DNA of 64,000 bases, taken from positions 20,888,535-20,952,534 of the forward strand of contig OU342806.1 in NCBI GenBank assembly GCA_910591455.2, in the 5' to 3' direction. Below the pieces are notes generated by a model, which was not told where the DNA came from, did not search any database, and saw nothing but the letters and a program-made list of their open reading frames with translations. Shown here in pieces: positions 21,741-32,654 of this stretch. The first letter of the stretch is position 1. The number at the start of each line of letters is the position of its first letter. The DNA comes from Pholis gunnellus (lineage: Eukaryota > Chordata > Actinopteri > Perciformes > Pholidae). The translations under genes and the position numbers were made by a program.

Positions 21741-24700
21741 ATGAGTTCCGTGCAGGAGGTTAACCCCACGGTGCGCCGGATCAGAGCCCCAACGAGCCTG
21801 CAGAGTCTTGCTGCACGCATCAGAGAGGAGATTAAACAGGTAAATCAACGGCGTGATACACCTTGAACTAATCACATTCAATCAAAAGAAAAGTTATTTT
21901 TCAAGAAAAAGGTTGCAGAAAAAGGGTGTGTTTGTGTCTCTAACGAATCAGCAGTGGTGGAAGACAAATTCATATCCTTTCTTTAGCAACATTTCCATGT
22001 AAAAGCACATAACACGTATATTCTATACATGTTGTATTATTGGATTATTGTTGCAGTGTGAAAAGACCTACAGCCACGCCACACTTTTAATGGGTCATCT
22101 GTGATGATTGAGAGGGATTCTTTTTGTATGAGTCTATACATTGTTTTTTTTAAATAAAATGCTGCATGCTATACCTTTAAGTGATGTCAGCCAATACTAC
22201 CATCAACTCCTTCATTAATTATCCTAAAGGCTGCTTTGTGGACTTTCAAGGTAAAAAGTTGGATCATTTATTGTCATTCTGCAACACACGGTTGCGCAAT
22301 GAAATACAGTTGTGGGCTAGTCCATTAATGCTACACAAGACAATCAGGACAAAACAAAGACAATAGTGGATCCTGTCTTGCATTTTTTTTTTTTATTCGT
22401 ATCAGGAGAAATGATAACAGCAGCACCAAAACAATTTTCTAGGCTGATATTATGGCCGGCATTTTAACATTAGAAATTAAACATCAGGGAAATATTGTCC
22501 ATCAACTTCGACAATGTTCCAAGCATCATTGATGTAAACACAGAGTCTGTCTCCACTCGTCCCAACCCAGGTCTCTGTAAAGATGTCAGCACAACAGTCA
22601 CTGACCTCCCGTTGCTGGGTTAGCCTGAATTTGAATGTGACCCATACTGTTTTTTTTCAGGGAGGGCAGAAATCCTTCCGGCAGGTGATTGATGTCAGTT
22701 CAGGGGATCCCCACAGGGCAGGGATGGCACCCATCTCATTTGCTCGGCAGGTTCGTGTTTTATTATTTACCGGCGCGTGTGTGTATATACTTGCTGTACC
22801 TGCTTTCCTGACCCTCAAGGGAATCAGTGTGACAGCTACAAACTGAGAATGTCTATCATCCCAGGTCTTGGCGGTGTGTATTTACCCCGAGCTCCTCAAA
22901 GACGAAAGCCTTCCTCTGGATGTCAAGCAGAGGGCACAGCAGCTTCTGGGGGTCTGCCATGGAGGGAGTGTGGGTGAGAATGAATAATATTTGTTTGTTG
23001 AAAACATTTGTCCCTTTGACTGGCACCTCTGCTTTAATCGCTGATCTACTTTGTGGATGCCAGGCTCATACTCTACAACCTCCTGTGGGATACCATATGT
23101 CCTCAAAAGTGTTGCAGAGTTCATCATGAGGCGAGATGGTGGAGTGAGTTCACACCCAGAGGATATAATCTTCTCTAACGGTTCCCAGAAGTCTTTGATG
23201 GTACGAAGAAAAACTATTGTTTGGAGTAGGATTAGTAACGGTGTAACACACCTCTGGATTGTCCATTACATCAGTTTAGGAACTGAGTCTACAGCCATGC
23301 TACCGTCAGCATGCGAACATCCTCACAATGGCAATGCCTATATGCCGATGTTTGCTATGTTCACAATCTTAGTTTAGTGTGTTAGCATGTGCTAATTAGC
23401 ATTAAATGCAAAATACAGCTGGTCCAGGGGAATATAGTTAGCTTTGCAGGTATTTTATCAAACAAAGATATTGGATCAATTTCAATTACGATCTAATGAT
23501 GGCACTACTACATGAAAAGTCAGAATATTCATTTAAATATTAATGGACACAGTAAAAGTAAACAAAGTAAGTTGAACACTCTTATCCTCAATGCAAGAAA
23601 GTACCACCAATGTGGAATAAAAGCATACATTTTTGCATGTTCCTTATTGTATTCTTATTCATCTTGTTAGATGATTTTGCACCTGATGGCCAGTGAGGAG
23701 GGGAAGACTCAGACAGGCGTTTTGACCCCGATGCCCTGCCGACACACCCTGCCAGCGCTGCTGGATGACAACGGGTTGACTCTGGTGCCATACCAGCTGA
23801 TGAAGGACCGAGGCTGGGCTGTAGACCTGGACGAGCTGCATCGAGCTTTGAAGAACGCAAGGGAGCTCTGCGAACCCAGAGCCATTTACATCAGCAACCC
23901 AGGAAACCCCACAGGTAAACTACACACACAGCAGCCACTATAATCTCTCATACTCATTATTATTTCTCCTTCTATAGGTCATGTGCAAGACAGGAAAACA
24001 ATAGAGGAAGTGATTCGATTTGCTGCAACCGAGGGCCTCGTTTTGTTGGCTGATGAGGTGATTGCAAGCTACACGAGGAAACTGAGATCTAAAAGTTGTT
24101 CAAAAACAAGCTCCCCTTTTTTCATGTCTTCTTGAACCTTCTAGGTGTACCAGGACAGTGTGTATGGACTGGAGAAAGAGTTCATTTCCTACAAGAGAGT
24201 CCTGTTTGACATGGGGAAAGAGTACTCAGAGACAGTGGAGTTGATATCTTTCCACTCTTTATCCAGTGCCTTGATGGGAGAGTGAGTATCACTGATGTTC
24301 TAACTCGCTCAGGCTAAGCCCTCTACTGTACTCCATGGGTAACTTTCAACAACGGTCGCTCGATATACTACATCACATCTGTGGTTTGCACAAACGCACA
24401 ATGTCACATTTTTTCCAGGCGACTGGGCCGATGTGACACTACATTGGCTGTGTTGGGGTCACCGATGGGTCTAGCCTTTGCTATACTTAGATCCCCCAAA
24501 AAATGTTTGAACGTTTTTTCAGGCTGAACTCAAATTGACTGTCAGAGGCGTGTTTGGATAGGAACAGACAGAGTTGCTCTTGGTGGATTAAGGTGAACAC
24601 AGTGCCTTGCAAGTTGAACTGTACCAACTTAAACAAAAAATTTGGTGCTAACCACGCTTTACAAAGCTGGATTACTCTTAATTACTAATAAGAAAAGGGA

Positions 24701-26609
24701 GAGAATAAGGAAGAAAATGACTAACCTTGTCACCTAAAAATGACATATATTATTATACAACACTTTTTTTCTCAATATGTTAAAGAAGGTTGAGTGAACA
24801 TTCATTTGTTTTCCATGTAATACATATACCTTGGTTGTAACTAAAGCATGGTTACTGATTATACGGTTGTGTTTAGCCAAATCAACCGGTTAAGATTATG
24901 GAAACATCAAAGTCTGGTTGAGGCCTATAAATCAAGAAAGTCAACATAAACTAAGACATTTTATGCCTACCTTAATGCCTGGTGTCAATGAGGTCAGGTG
25001 ACTGTAGAGCCATTGTACTCATTGTACTCATTCATGTGTTTAGGTCTGGTCTGAGAGGAGGCTATCAGGAGGTAATTAACATGGACCCAGCAGTGAAAAA
25101 GCATTTAAAAGATATGCAGGCCACTTCCAGCCCTGCAGTTATACCACAGCTTGCTCTTGAGGTCATGGTCAATCCACCCACTCCTGGAGATCCTTCCTAT
25201 GAAACGTACTCACAGGTATACAATATGTTCACCAGCTAGTCACTAACTTTGTCTGTTTGCTGCTGAGCAGCCAGTGTACAATGAATGTCAGTAAAGCTGC
25301 GGGGGAAAATGAGCAGAAAGGTGCCAAGACGCTCTGTACTGAGCTGTGGGGGACTGAAAAAGTTGGGTTAAAATACTCCTTTCAATGGAGTTGTTGTTAA
25401 ATATGAATTAATGCAACTTTGAGTTACTGTCAATGGAGTTTTCTTTTGGGGACCACCCAGGCCTAGCTTGTCCTTTTTTTCTCAACTGAAGGAGATTCTT
25501 CACTCTCAGAGGACTCTATCCCAGAATGCCCAGCGTGCTTGTGAGTTCCTTAATGATCTACCAGGGATGAACTGCCAACCAGCGATGGGAGGCGTCTTTC
25601 TCTATCCCTGTCTGAATTTACCACCTAAGATGTTAAACGAGGCTAAGGTGAGTAAAGATAACAAAATAATGCTTTAAATCTTTAAATTCTTAAATGTTTT
25701 CTGACGTTGTTTACATAAGTAATATGTGTTAAGAAACAGGCAATATACTGATTAAAAAAGCAAAACAATTGATGATTTATTTCATTCTTTATTTCTAAAG
25801 TCACAGTTATCACTGGTAAAAGGAAACATAATTTAATATGAACCAATGTTGTGCATAAGATCCCATATTAAGCATGGAAAAGCAGTAATTGTAGCAGTAA
25901 TTTGAATGGAGGCACTGTTTTTAACCTCAGATGTTAGGAGTGGAGCCAGATGTGCTTTACTGTCAAAGGTTACTGGAGGAGGAAGGTGTGTGTTTGGGTG
26001 CCGGCTGTGAGAATGGGCAAGAAGATCCAAACTACCACATCAGGTAAGAAAAACAGCAGCATGTGTGAGTGGGAGTTATTTCAGTTTTTTTTTAAAAGAG
26101 AGGACACTGAATTTTTAGTTTGAAAGTTTGTAAACAAGGACATTTTAGGAATGTGATTGATTTGTGATTATTAGCGTCATTGATTATATGACTTATTATT
26201 AAAACCTATTCCATAATTGCTGCTATCTGACTAATGCTGAGACACCACAGGATCTCACTATCAGGACCTCAGTAACAAACACCCACAGAACACAAGAGAG
26301 ATTGGATCTTCTTCACTCCACGTAGCTTTATTTGTATCACACAGATTACAAGCAAACCCAGTTGTTCCAGGATCAACTGACTTCACAATGAAAATGTAGA
26401 TCATTTTATACCCTCACTCTGCCCCAGGATCTTTATCTTTTGTATTCATTTATTTTATTTCTATTTTCTTATGGTGAGGTTACAATTGTGAAATAGTGTT
26501 AACAAACAAAAGTTCAGAAAAACAGTATGCCATGGTTGACGTAAAACAGAGTAAATTTGCTGCTGCTTATTTTAAGACATTACATTTTAAAACAAAATAA
26601 CTTGGCTGT

Positions 26610-26656
<47 letters not shown>

Positions 26657-26840
26657 AAGACTGATGTCCTTAAAGTACCGAAGTAGTGTCTGCCTTCTGA
26701 CACATGCATATGTTAATACTCTGTTTTGTGTGGTACTTCTCCCTCACAGGCTGTGTGTTTTGGCTCCTCCTGCCACCCTGGAGGAGATCTTGGAAAGACT
26801 TTGTTCTTTCCACCTGCGCCTGCTGGACACATTTCCCTGA
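21741..26840 (+). CDS. Alanine aminotransferase-like protein (GPT/GPT2 relative), probable pseudoenzyme
   Basis: Eleven coding exons with matching phases: 21,741-21,839; 22,661-22,750; 22,865-22,973; 23,064-23,200; 23,671-23,914; 23,978-24,057; 24,145-24,281; 25,044-25,215; 25,492-25,647; 25,931-26,043; 26,750-26,840. They give 475 residues, near ALT1/ALT2 size without a long mitochondrial leader. Seen along the protein: RRDGG (about 120), SNPGNPTG (about 220-227), LADEVYQDSVYG (250-261), RGGY (303-306) and the ending LCVLAPPATLEEILERL. This is the full fold-type I aminotransferase order. ALT normally moves an amino group between alanine and 2-oxoglutarate using PLP on a lysine in SFHSTSKGYMGECG. 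Here the segment is SFHSLSSALMGESG, so residue 294 is serine. The PLP-packing QYPLYSA stretch is also altered (CRHTLPA, 168-174). It is therefore likely catalytically dead or changed. The reading frame is open throughout. Confidence 0.92.
23240..23410 (-). repeat. Teleost-type interspersed repeat in ALT-like intron
   Basis: It contains GCATGTGCTAATTAGCA and CTACAGCCATGCTACCGTCAGC. On the opposite strand it resembles 57,740-57,870 (GCTAATTAGCAAGTGTTAGC...). The GCTAATTAGCA-TGTTAGCATGCT pattern is, from memory, a frequent fish repeat. The family name is not given here. Confidence 0.5.
26277..26593. repeat. ~320-bp insertion/deletion difference in the last ALT-like intron
   Basis: The right copy has about 320 bp (from CACCCACAGAACACAAGAG to TTAAAACAAAATAACTTGG) between CAGTAACAAA and the TG run. 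The left copy passes directly from CAGTAACAAA to the TG run. No clear terminal repeats or target duplication are seen, so direction (gain or loss) is open. Confidence 0.6.
26612..26654. repeat. (TG)n microsatellite
   Basis: TG run equivalent to 1251-1297 in the left copy. Confidence 0.95.
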
Positions 26841-26945
26841 TGGAGGTGTCAAGGACACAGACTTTGGAGAAAAACACCAAAGCATGGGTTTCTTGCAAAT
26901 CTTTTAAATTAACAGTCAGTCAAATGAATAACTTGTCCTGCAAAG

Positions 26946-26956
26946 AATAAAATAAA
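26946..26956 (+). terminator. Polyadenylation signals of the ALT-like gene
   Basis: Two overlapping AATAAA hexamers lie about 105 bp after the stop codon at 26,838-26,840. Confidence 0.7.
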
Positions 26957-27289
26957 TATTGATACTAAATAATAACAACTTGTGAAATAGAAGATTCAAG
27001 CCATCCAATGACGCTTTTTGAGTTTTCCAAAGACTTCTGCAGCCGTTAGCATCTTATTAACGAACAAACTAAAATTGGAGTGCAACCGACGAAATCAATA
27101 AAGGATCTTTGAAGTATTTATGAGGTTTGATTTCATTTGATTTCACTTTATTATCAATATATGTTTGCGTCTTGCGTCCCAAGGCCTACAATGCTTCACA
27201 TCCATAACAAAACACAAGATTTAACCAAACAACAAAATGTAGTACTACTAACACGCAGTATATCAGACATAACTAGGTGGAAGTATTCC

Positions 27290-27615
27290 GATTTACAGGG
27301 ACAGTATGTATAATTTCGGGGGATCTATAGCAGAAAAATAATATAATACTTTATGTTTTCATTAGTGTATAATCTCCTGAAACTAAGAGTCGTTGTGGTT
27401 GTGGTAGCCCTTCATATCTACGCAGGGAGGGGGTCCTCTTCACAGAGTCCGCCATGTTTCTTCAGTAGCCCAGAACAGACAAACTAAACACTGGCCCTAG
27501 AGAGATCCTTTCACTTTTTTACGTTACCTGAAGGCCACAGTAGCTCTGCGACGCTTCATGAAACTGCGGTAACTACTAATACCACACTGTGAAAATATTT
27601 CAAATAAAAGTCCTG
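27290..27615. repeat. Teleost-type interspersed repeat (copy 2)
   Basis: Duplicate of 1,930-2,260 with a few base changes, including CACAGAGTCCGCC against CACAGTCCGCC. It lies between the ALT-like gene and the elastase promoter. Confidence 0.45.
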
Positions 27616-28108
27616 CATTCAGAACCTTACTCCAGTGAAAGTATGTAAGTATTGTCAGCAAGATGAACTTAAAGTAGTTTAATCTACAGCATACATCATA
27701 TTCTACAGGATCATCGTATGTTTGTAGTGTTCGCTCTCCTGTGAAAACCTTGCATCTCTAAAAAGTCAACTTTTCATGAGCGCAGAAAAACAGCCCTGTT
27801 TTCAGTTGTGACGTTGCATTTCCCAGCTGATCCAAGAGGCTTTTCAAATAGTTCATTTAGCTTAAGAAGAAAGGAGAATTTGCTCAACTCATAAATGGCA
27901 TTTGCATTCAAATTGCCACATTTTGGGATATATGGTTTTCACTGGACAGAAAGAGAATTAAAAAAATATTTGTGAAAAGTAACTAAAATAAATGTAGTGT
28001 AAAACGAGTAAAACGTACAATATTTGTGTCTGAGATGTAGTGGATTAATTAAGTAATGAAGTTGCATAAACTTCTGGCTCTGGAGGGATTACGTAAGGAC
28101 GAGTGAAA

Positions 28109-28204
28109 CAGATGCTGCAGGGAACACAGATTCCCAGGTCAAAGACTGAACTGTGCGTGTGTGTACTTTTGTCTGATAAGTATTTCATTTTGAGATTATA
28201 AAAG
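28109..28204 (+). promoter_or_regulatory. Elastase promoter: E-box/TTCCC pair and TATA box
   Basis: A TATA box TATAAAAG lies at 28,197-28,204, 36 bp before the ATG at 28,240, giving a very short 5' UTR. Upstream are an E-box CAGATG (28,109-28,114) and TTCCC (28,131-28,135), about two helical turns apart. That is the arrangement recognised by the pancreatic factor PTF1. An AGGTCAAAG nuclear-receptor-like half-site (28,136-28,144) overlaps the end. The PTF1 and receptor readings are inference from known acinar promoters. This whole segment is missing from the left copy. Confidence 0.6.
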
Positions 28205-28239
28205 CCATACGACACACTGACAGTCCACTCTGAGCAATC

Positions 28240-31200
28240 ATGATGACACTGGCGCTTGTCCTGCTGCTCGCTACCTGCGGTAAGTCTCGTCTGTCTGATA
28301 TGAAGAGGGGCATCTCTTCTTCTTTCAGGGTTAGAGTCAAAGGATTAGTCTAAAGTTGTTCTGTATTTGTCTTATCCTCATTATATCCCATGAAAACAAT
28401 GTGTTGGTCAGAAAGCTGACATCTTTCACACCACAACAATACCTTTCAATATGAAACTTGCTGGAGCAAACAACAATTTGTTTCCCCCCTAAAGTTGGCA
28501 CAGAAAAAGCGACCCAATCACAGAGAACTGTGCATAGTGCTGAGGTCATAATTGGAGTTACAGACGGTGTTACAGCTTTAAGTATCAGAGCAGAGTTGTA
28601 TCAGGCTTTGTAACATCCAGTTCTTTCTGTGGCGCAGCTCACGGGTGTGGCACACCCACCTATGAGCCCTCTGTGGGCCGTGTTGTGAACGGGAAAGATG
28701 CTCGACCCTACAGCTGGCCCTGGCAGGTGAGTTAATATTAATCGTTAAAAGTAAACATTGTGAGAGGTTTAGGGAGCAAGTTACTTGGTGGAACTGCTGA
28801 GAACTCACAGACATCAAGGAGCACTGCTGTCTTCTTTTATAAGAGGTTACAAGCCAAACGGTTTGAGACCACTGGTTTAATCTTCATCATTGCATATTAA
28901 ACAATACATTTTGCATATTCTTCATGTCAATTTTAACGTGTCTCAAACTTGTACTTAAGTACAGTACTTGAGTTAATGTATTTAGTTTCTTTCCACCACT
29001 GCAGTGTCTGACTCTGCTGCTCTATTCTCAGATCTCTCTGCAGTATCTCAGCGGCTCAACGTACCATCAAACCTGCGGAGGCACCCTGCTCGCTCCCAAC
29101 TGGGTCATGACTGCTGGTCACTGCATCGGGTGAATCACAGTTTACTCTATTTCATCTCATGATGTCAGATGACGGTTACATCTAAAGTTTGTCTTTACAC
29201 ACATATCTGTCTATCTGTGTGTCAGATCGCACACCTACCGCGTGGTAATGGGCGAGTATGACCTCACCAAAGAGGAGGGCTATGAGCAGATTAGAAGTGT
29301 GGAGAAGTTCGTGGTTCACCCTGGCTGGAATGATAAATGCGTGTCTTGTGGGTGAGTGAATACATCTCCTCTATACAGCAGTTTTCAACTTATGTTTCGA
29401 ATAAAAACAAATAGCTGTGCAGCATATAGTTTTACACCAGGACAGTGACATTTCTATCACCCATTTAAAGCTGCAGATTTGTTGGCCTTGGGGCAGATGG
29501 TTGGTTGGCTTGTAACGGTTCTAAAATGCATAATATAACTTATTGAGCTGTTCATTTGAGACATTTCCCTTTCCTGTGTTTGGGGAAAAAGGTTTCAAGT
29601 CTATGATATTTATTTCTGGATCACATTTTGGAGTTCTTTCTTTCCATGATTTCCAACATGATTTTGTTGTTGTTTACTGTGTTCAGTAATGACATTGCGA
29701 TGATCAAACTGTCCTCGCCTGTCGTTCTCAACGACAAGGTGCAGCTCCCCTGTGTGCCGGTGAGCGGAGAGGTCGCTCCCCACGACGACCCTTGCTACGT
29801 CACTGGCTGGGGAAGAATGGACAGTGAGTGTTTGAAATGTGGCGACACACTGATTCAATGCGACGGTGTGACTCCAAGCACGAGACAGCTCAGCAGTGCA
29901 GGAATGAATGAGAAGTGGTCTGAAGTTAAACGGAAACGTAAGATGGCAGATGTGGGATCTGATTTGCGATCATGTTGACATTGTTATGAGATAGTGGGCC
30001 TCTGGGCATGGTCTCGTAAAAGCAGGATTTACAGAAACCACAAAGCCAACAGCACAATAACTTTTTGGCAAAAAAAATATTCAAAAAAAATTAAATTCAA
30101 TACTTTCTCCTTTCTCCCCATAAAATTATTCAATTCAAATAAAACACATTTGTCCCCAAAGTAGCTGCTATTGGGAAGGTTACCATTAATGAGCTTGGCG
30201 TCTGGGCTTATACTAATTATATTGATTATATTAGAGAGTAATTGTCGTGCAATATTATCGTGGGACGCTTTAAAGGAATAGTTGGACATTTTGGGAATTG
30301 GGATTAATAGTTTTTTTGCAGAGGGATACACGCGAAGATCACAAATAATTAACACCGTAACAATATTGAAACTATAAAAGTTCTGATGATGTGCGGAGGA
30401 CGTTTTATTTTATTTTGTTGACTTCCTGTCATCTCAGCATTAAAAAGTCACTTTAGAACCATGAAGCTAATGTGATGGCGTCTCCTCAAGCGTCATGTGA
30501 CACCACCTGACGATGCTCTGCGTTTTTTTTTAATCTTTCTACCTGCAGATGGGGGTCCCATTGCCTCCAAGCTCCAGCAGGCTCTCCTCCCTGTGGTCAG
30601 CCACAGCATCTGCAGCAGCAAAGGCTGGTGGTCGAGCAATGTGAAACCCACAATGATCTGCGCTGGCGGTGACATTCGCTCTGGCTGCCATGTATGCACC
30701 GCTCCCTTCATCCCAACGCGATAACAACCGCAGATTCGCTCTTTGTCAGTCTGATGCCATGCACTTGTCTTCTGCCTGTCTCCTCAGGGCGATTCAGGAG
30801 GCCCTCTGAACTGCAGGGGCGGCGATGGCAGGTGGTACGTGCAGGGCGTGAACAGCTTCGTCGCCAATCGAAAATGCAACACCGACAGGAAGCCCACAGT
30901 GTTCACTCGCACCTCTTCCTTCACCGAGTGGATCAGTGACGTGAGTTTCCTTCAGAGAAAAAGCACAGTTGTGACGTATGTCACTTACAGAGACGTGTTT
31001 CAAAGTGTTTGGTCACCATGAACCTCAAGAACAGCCTCTACTAGAGATGAACAATGTTCTTTCAAATATATAGTCCTTTATTTGGAAAGTTAATTTTTGG
31101 GCTTATGCAAAGAATTAAATAAAAAATAAAAAGTCCTGCTAGTCCGAAACTTAACTTAAGATAAATGCAATTTAACAACTTTATATTGATTTGAAAATGA

Positions 31201-31408
31201 GCTCCAGAGGTAGATCCTAGATGACTTAAGTATAGAGCCCGAGGTGAGTGAGCACATCATTGGGAAGTTAGCAGAAGCAATATTTATTAATCAACATAGA
31301 GTGTTGCTATTGTTTGTGGGGATTTGTGGACTTGCAGAGGCAAGCTTGTCTGTTTGTTTTTTTACTTTATTTTTCTTTCTTATCTTTCAGACTATGCTGC
31401 TGCACTGA
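28240..31408 (+). CDS. ela3l: Chymotrypsin-like elastase, CELA3 type (pancreatic serine protease precursor)
   Basis: Eight exons with in-phase GT-AG joins: 28,240-28,279; 28,638-28,726; 29,032-29,129; 29,226-29,351; 29,687-29,823; 30,549-30,691; 30,788-30,940; 31,391-31,408 (stop 31,406-31,408). The product has 267 residues, typical for the family. It has a hydrophobic signal peptide (about 1-16), a short propeptide from Cys17 to Arg28, and the activation site R28/VVNG where trypsin would cut. The S1 fold shows His73 (TAGHC), Asp120 (NDIAM) and Ser214 (GDSGGP). Ser208, at the base of the specificity pocket (DIRSGCHGDSGG), fits elastase rather than trypsin. CVSCGNDIA and GGDIRSGC favour CELA3 over CELA1/2 or CTRC. 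The position before GDSGG is His, where mammalian CELA3 has Asn. It is a secreted digestive enzyme of acinar cells. The start is fixed by the TATA box; the second Met codon follows directly. Confidence 0.95.
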
Positions 31409-32123
31409 AGACCTGGGGCCTTTTAATTTATTCTAAGCAGTGTATTTTGTTCATGATGGAAAGTTGATATTTAAGCTTAAAGCATACTCAAAACTCAATA
31501 TTAATGTGTTGGTGTCAATCTATGAAATATAAATGGCAGAGGTATTTTGAAGTTTGAATTTGTATTTGAACGGCACAGGTTATGCAGCATTTCCAAAATA
31601 TGTTGTTACCTGTACAGATTAAGCATTGCACTCTTAATAACTTCAACAGTTTTTTCCTCATCCTTGTTGTTTTGGACGTGGTAGGGACTGCTGAGGACAG
31701 TTATCAGACTTCACACAGCTCCCTCTGGAGGGACAAACGGCTTTAGACAACTCTTTTTCACATATGCTGTAGGTCTAGTACTCTCAAACACCTGGATACA
31801 GTCTCTGACGTCTTTAACTGGTGGAGCTTTAACTCTGGGGCAGTGCAGAGTACTGTTGGAACTGGAGTTGGTGTATTTTCAGTGGGTGACCACAAGGTGT
31901 CAGTGGTAGCTCGATGCTGGCTTTGTTTCCTGATGAGAGAGGAGGAAGCAACACTATTATGGACTTGCATGTGCCAGGAACACAAAGAGAAACAGTGTAT
32001 GTCATTCAGATTTGTGTACTTTTTTCAGTGTGTAGAGAAACCTCAGGCAGGTATACAATGGCATACAATGATCATCTGGATTTGAAATTTAGAGCGAGGC
32101 AAAATATATATATATACCCCCCC

Positions 32124-32126
<3 letters not shown>

Positions 32127-32159
<33 letters not shown>

Positions 32160-32180
32160 CACACCTACACACACACACAC
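32127..32180. repeat. (CA)n microsatellite, interrupted
   Basis: CA runs separated by CACTAACACACCTAC, preceded by a TA run and a C tract. Confidence 0.9.
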
Positions 32181-32226
32181 CGGACAATGTAATATATGAC
32201 TCGAGTACAAAAGAATATAGTAAAAG

Positions 32227-32266
32227 GAGGAGTCCCCCCCAGGTTTCCATGTGGGGGGGACTCCTC
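32227..32266. repeat. Perfect 14-bp hairpin
   Basis: GAGGAGTCCCCCCC (32,227-32,240) and GGGGGGGACTCCTC (32,253-32,266) are exact inverted complements around a 12-base loop. No gene or terminator context is evident. Confidence 0.85.
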
Positions 32267-32544
32267 TAGCCTTTAGCCACCTGGAGTTCAGCCCAGCGAG
32301 TGAATAAGTGTGCTTCAGATCACAGGCCATTGGCTGGCTGCTCATTACTGAACGATGCATTAAATCCTCGACTGTAAATAACGGGATAACTGCTGTGCAG
32401 GGCTCTGTGTTACCCAGAGGAACGGGCGGCCATCTTTCCTTTTTGCCCACTGCTTCATTTCTCTCTTCATCACTCTTTCTATCCCTTCACAATGACTGGA
32501 GTTCAATTTTGCACATGCTATGTAATTATTCCACCCCAGTTGCT

Positions 32545-32654
<110 letters not shown>

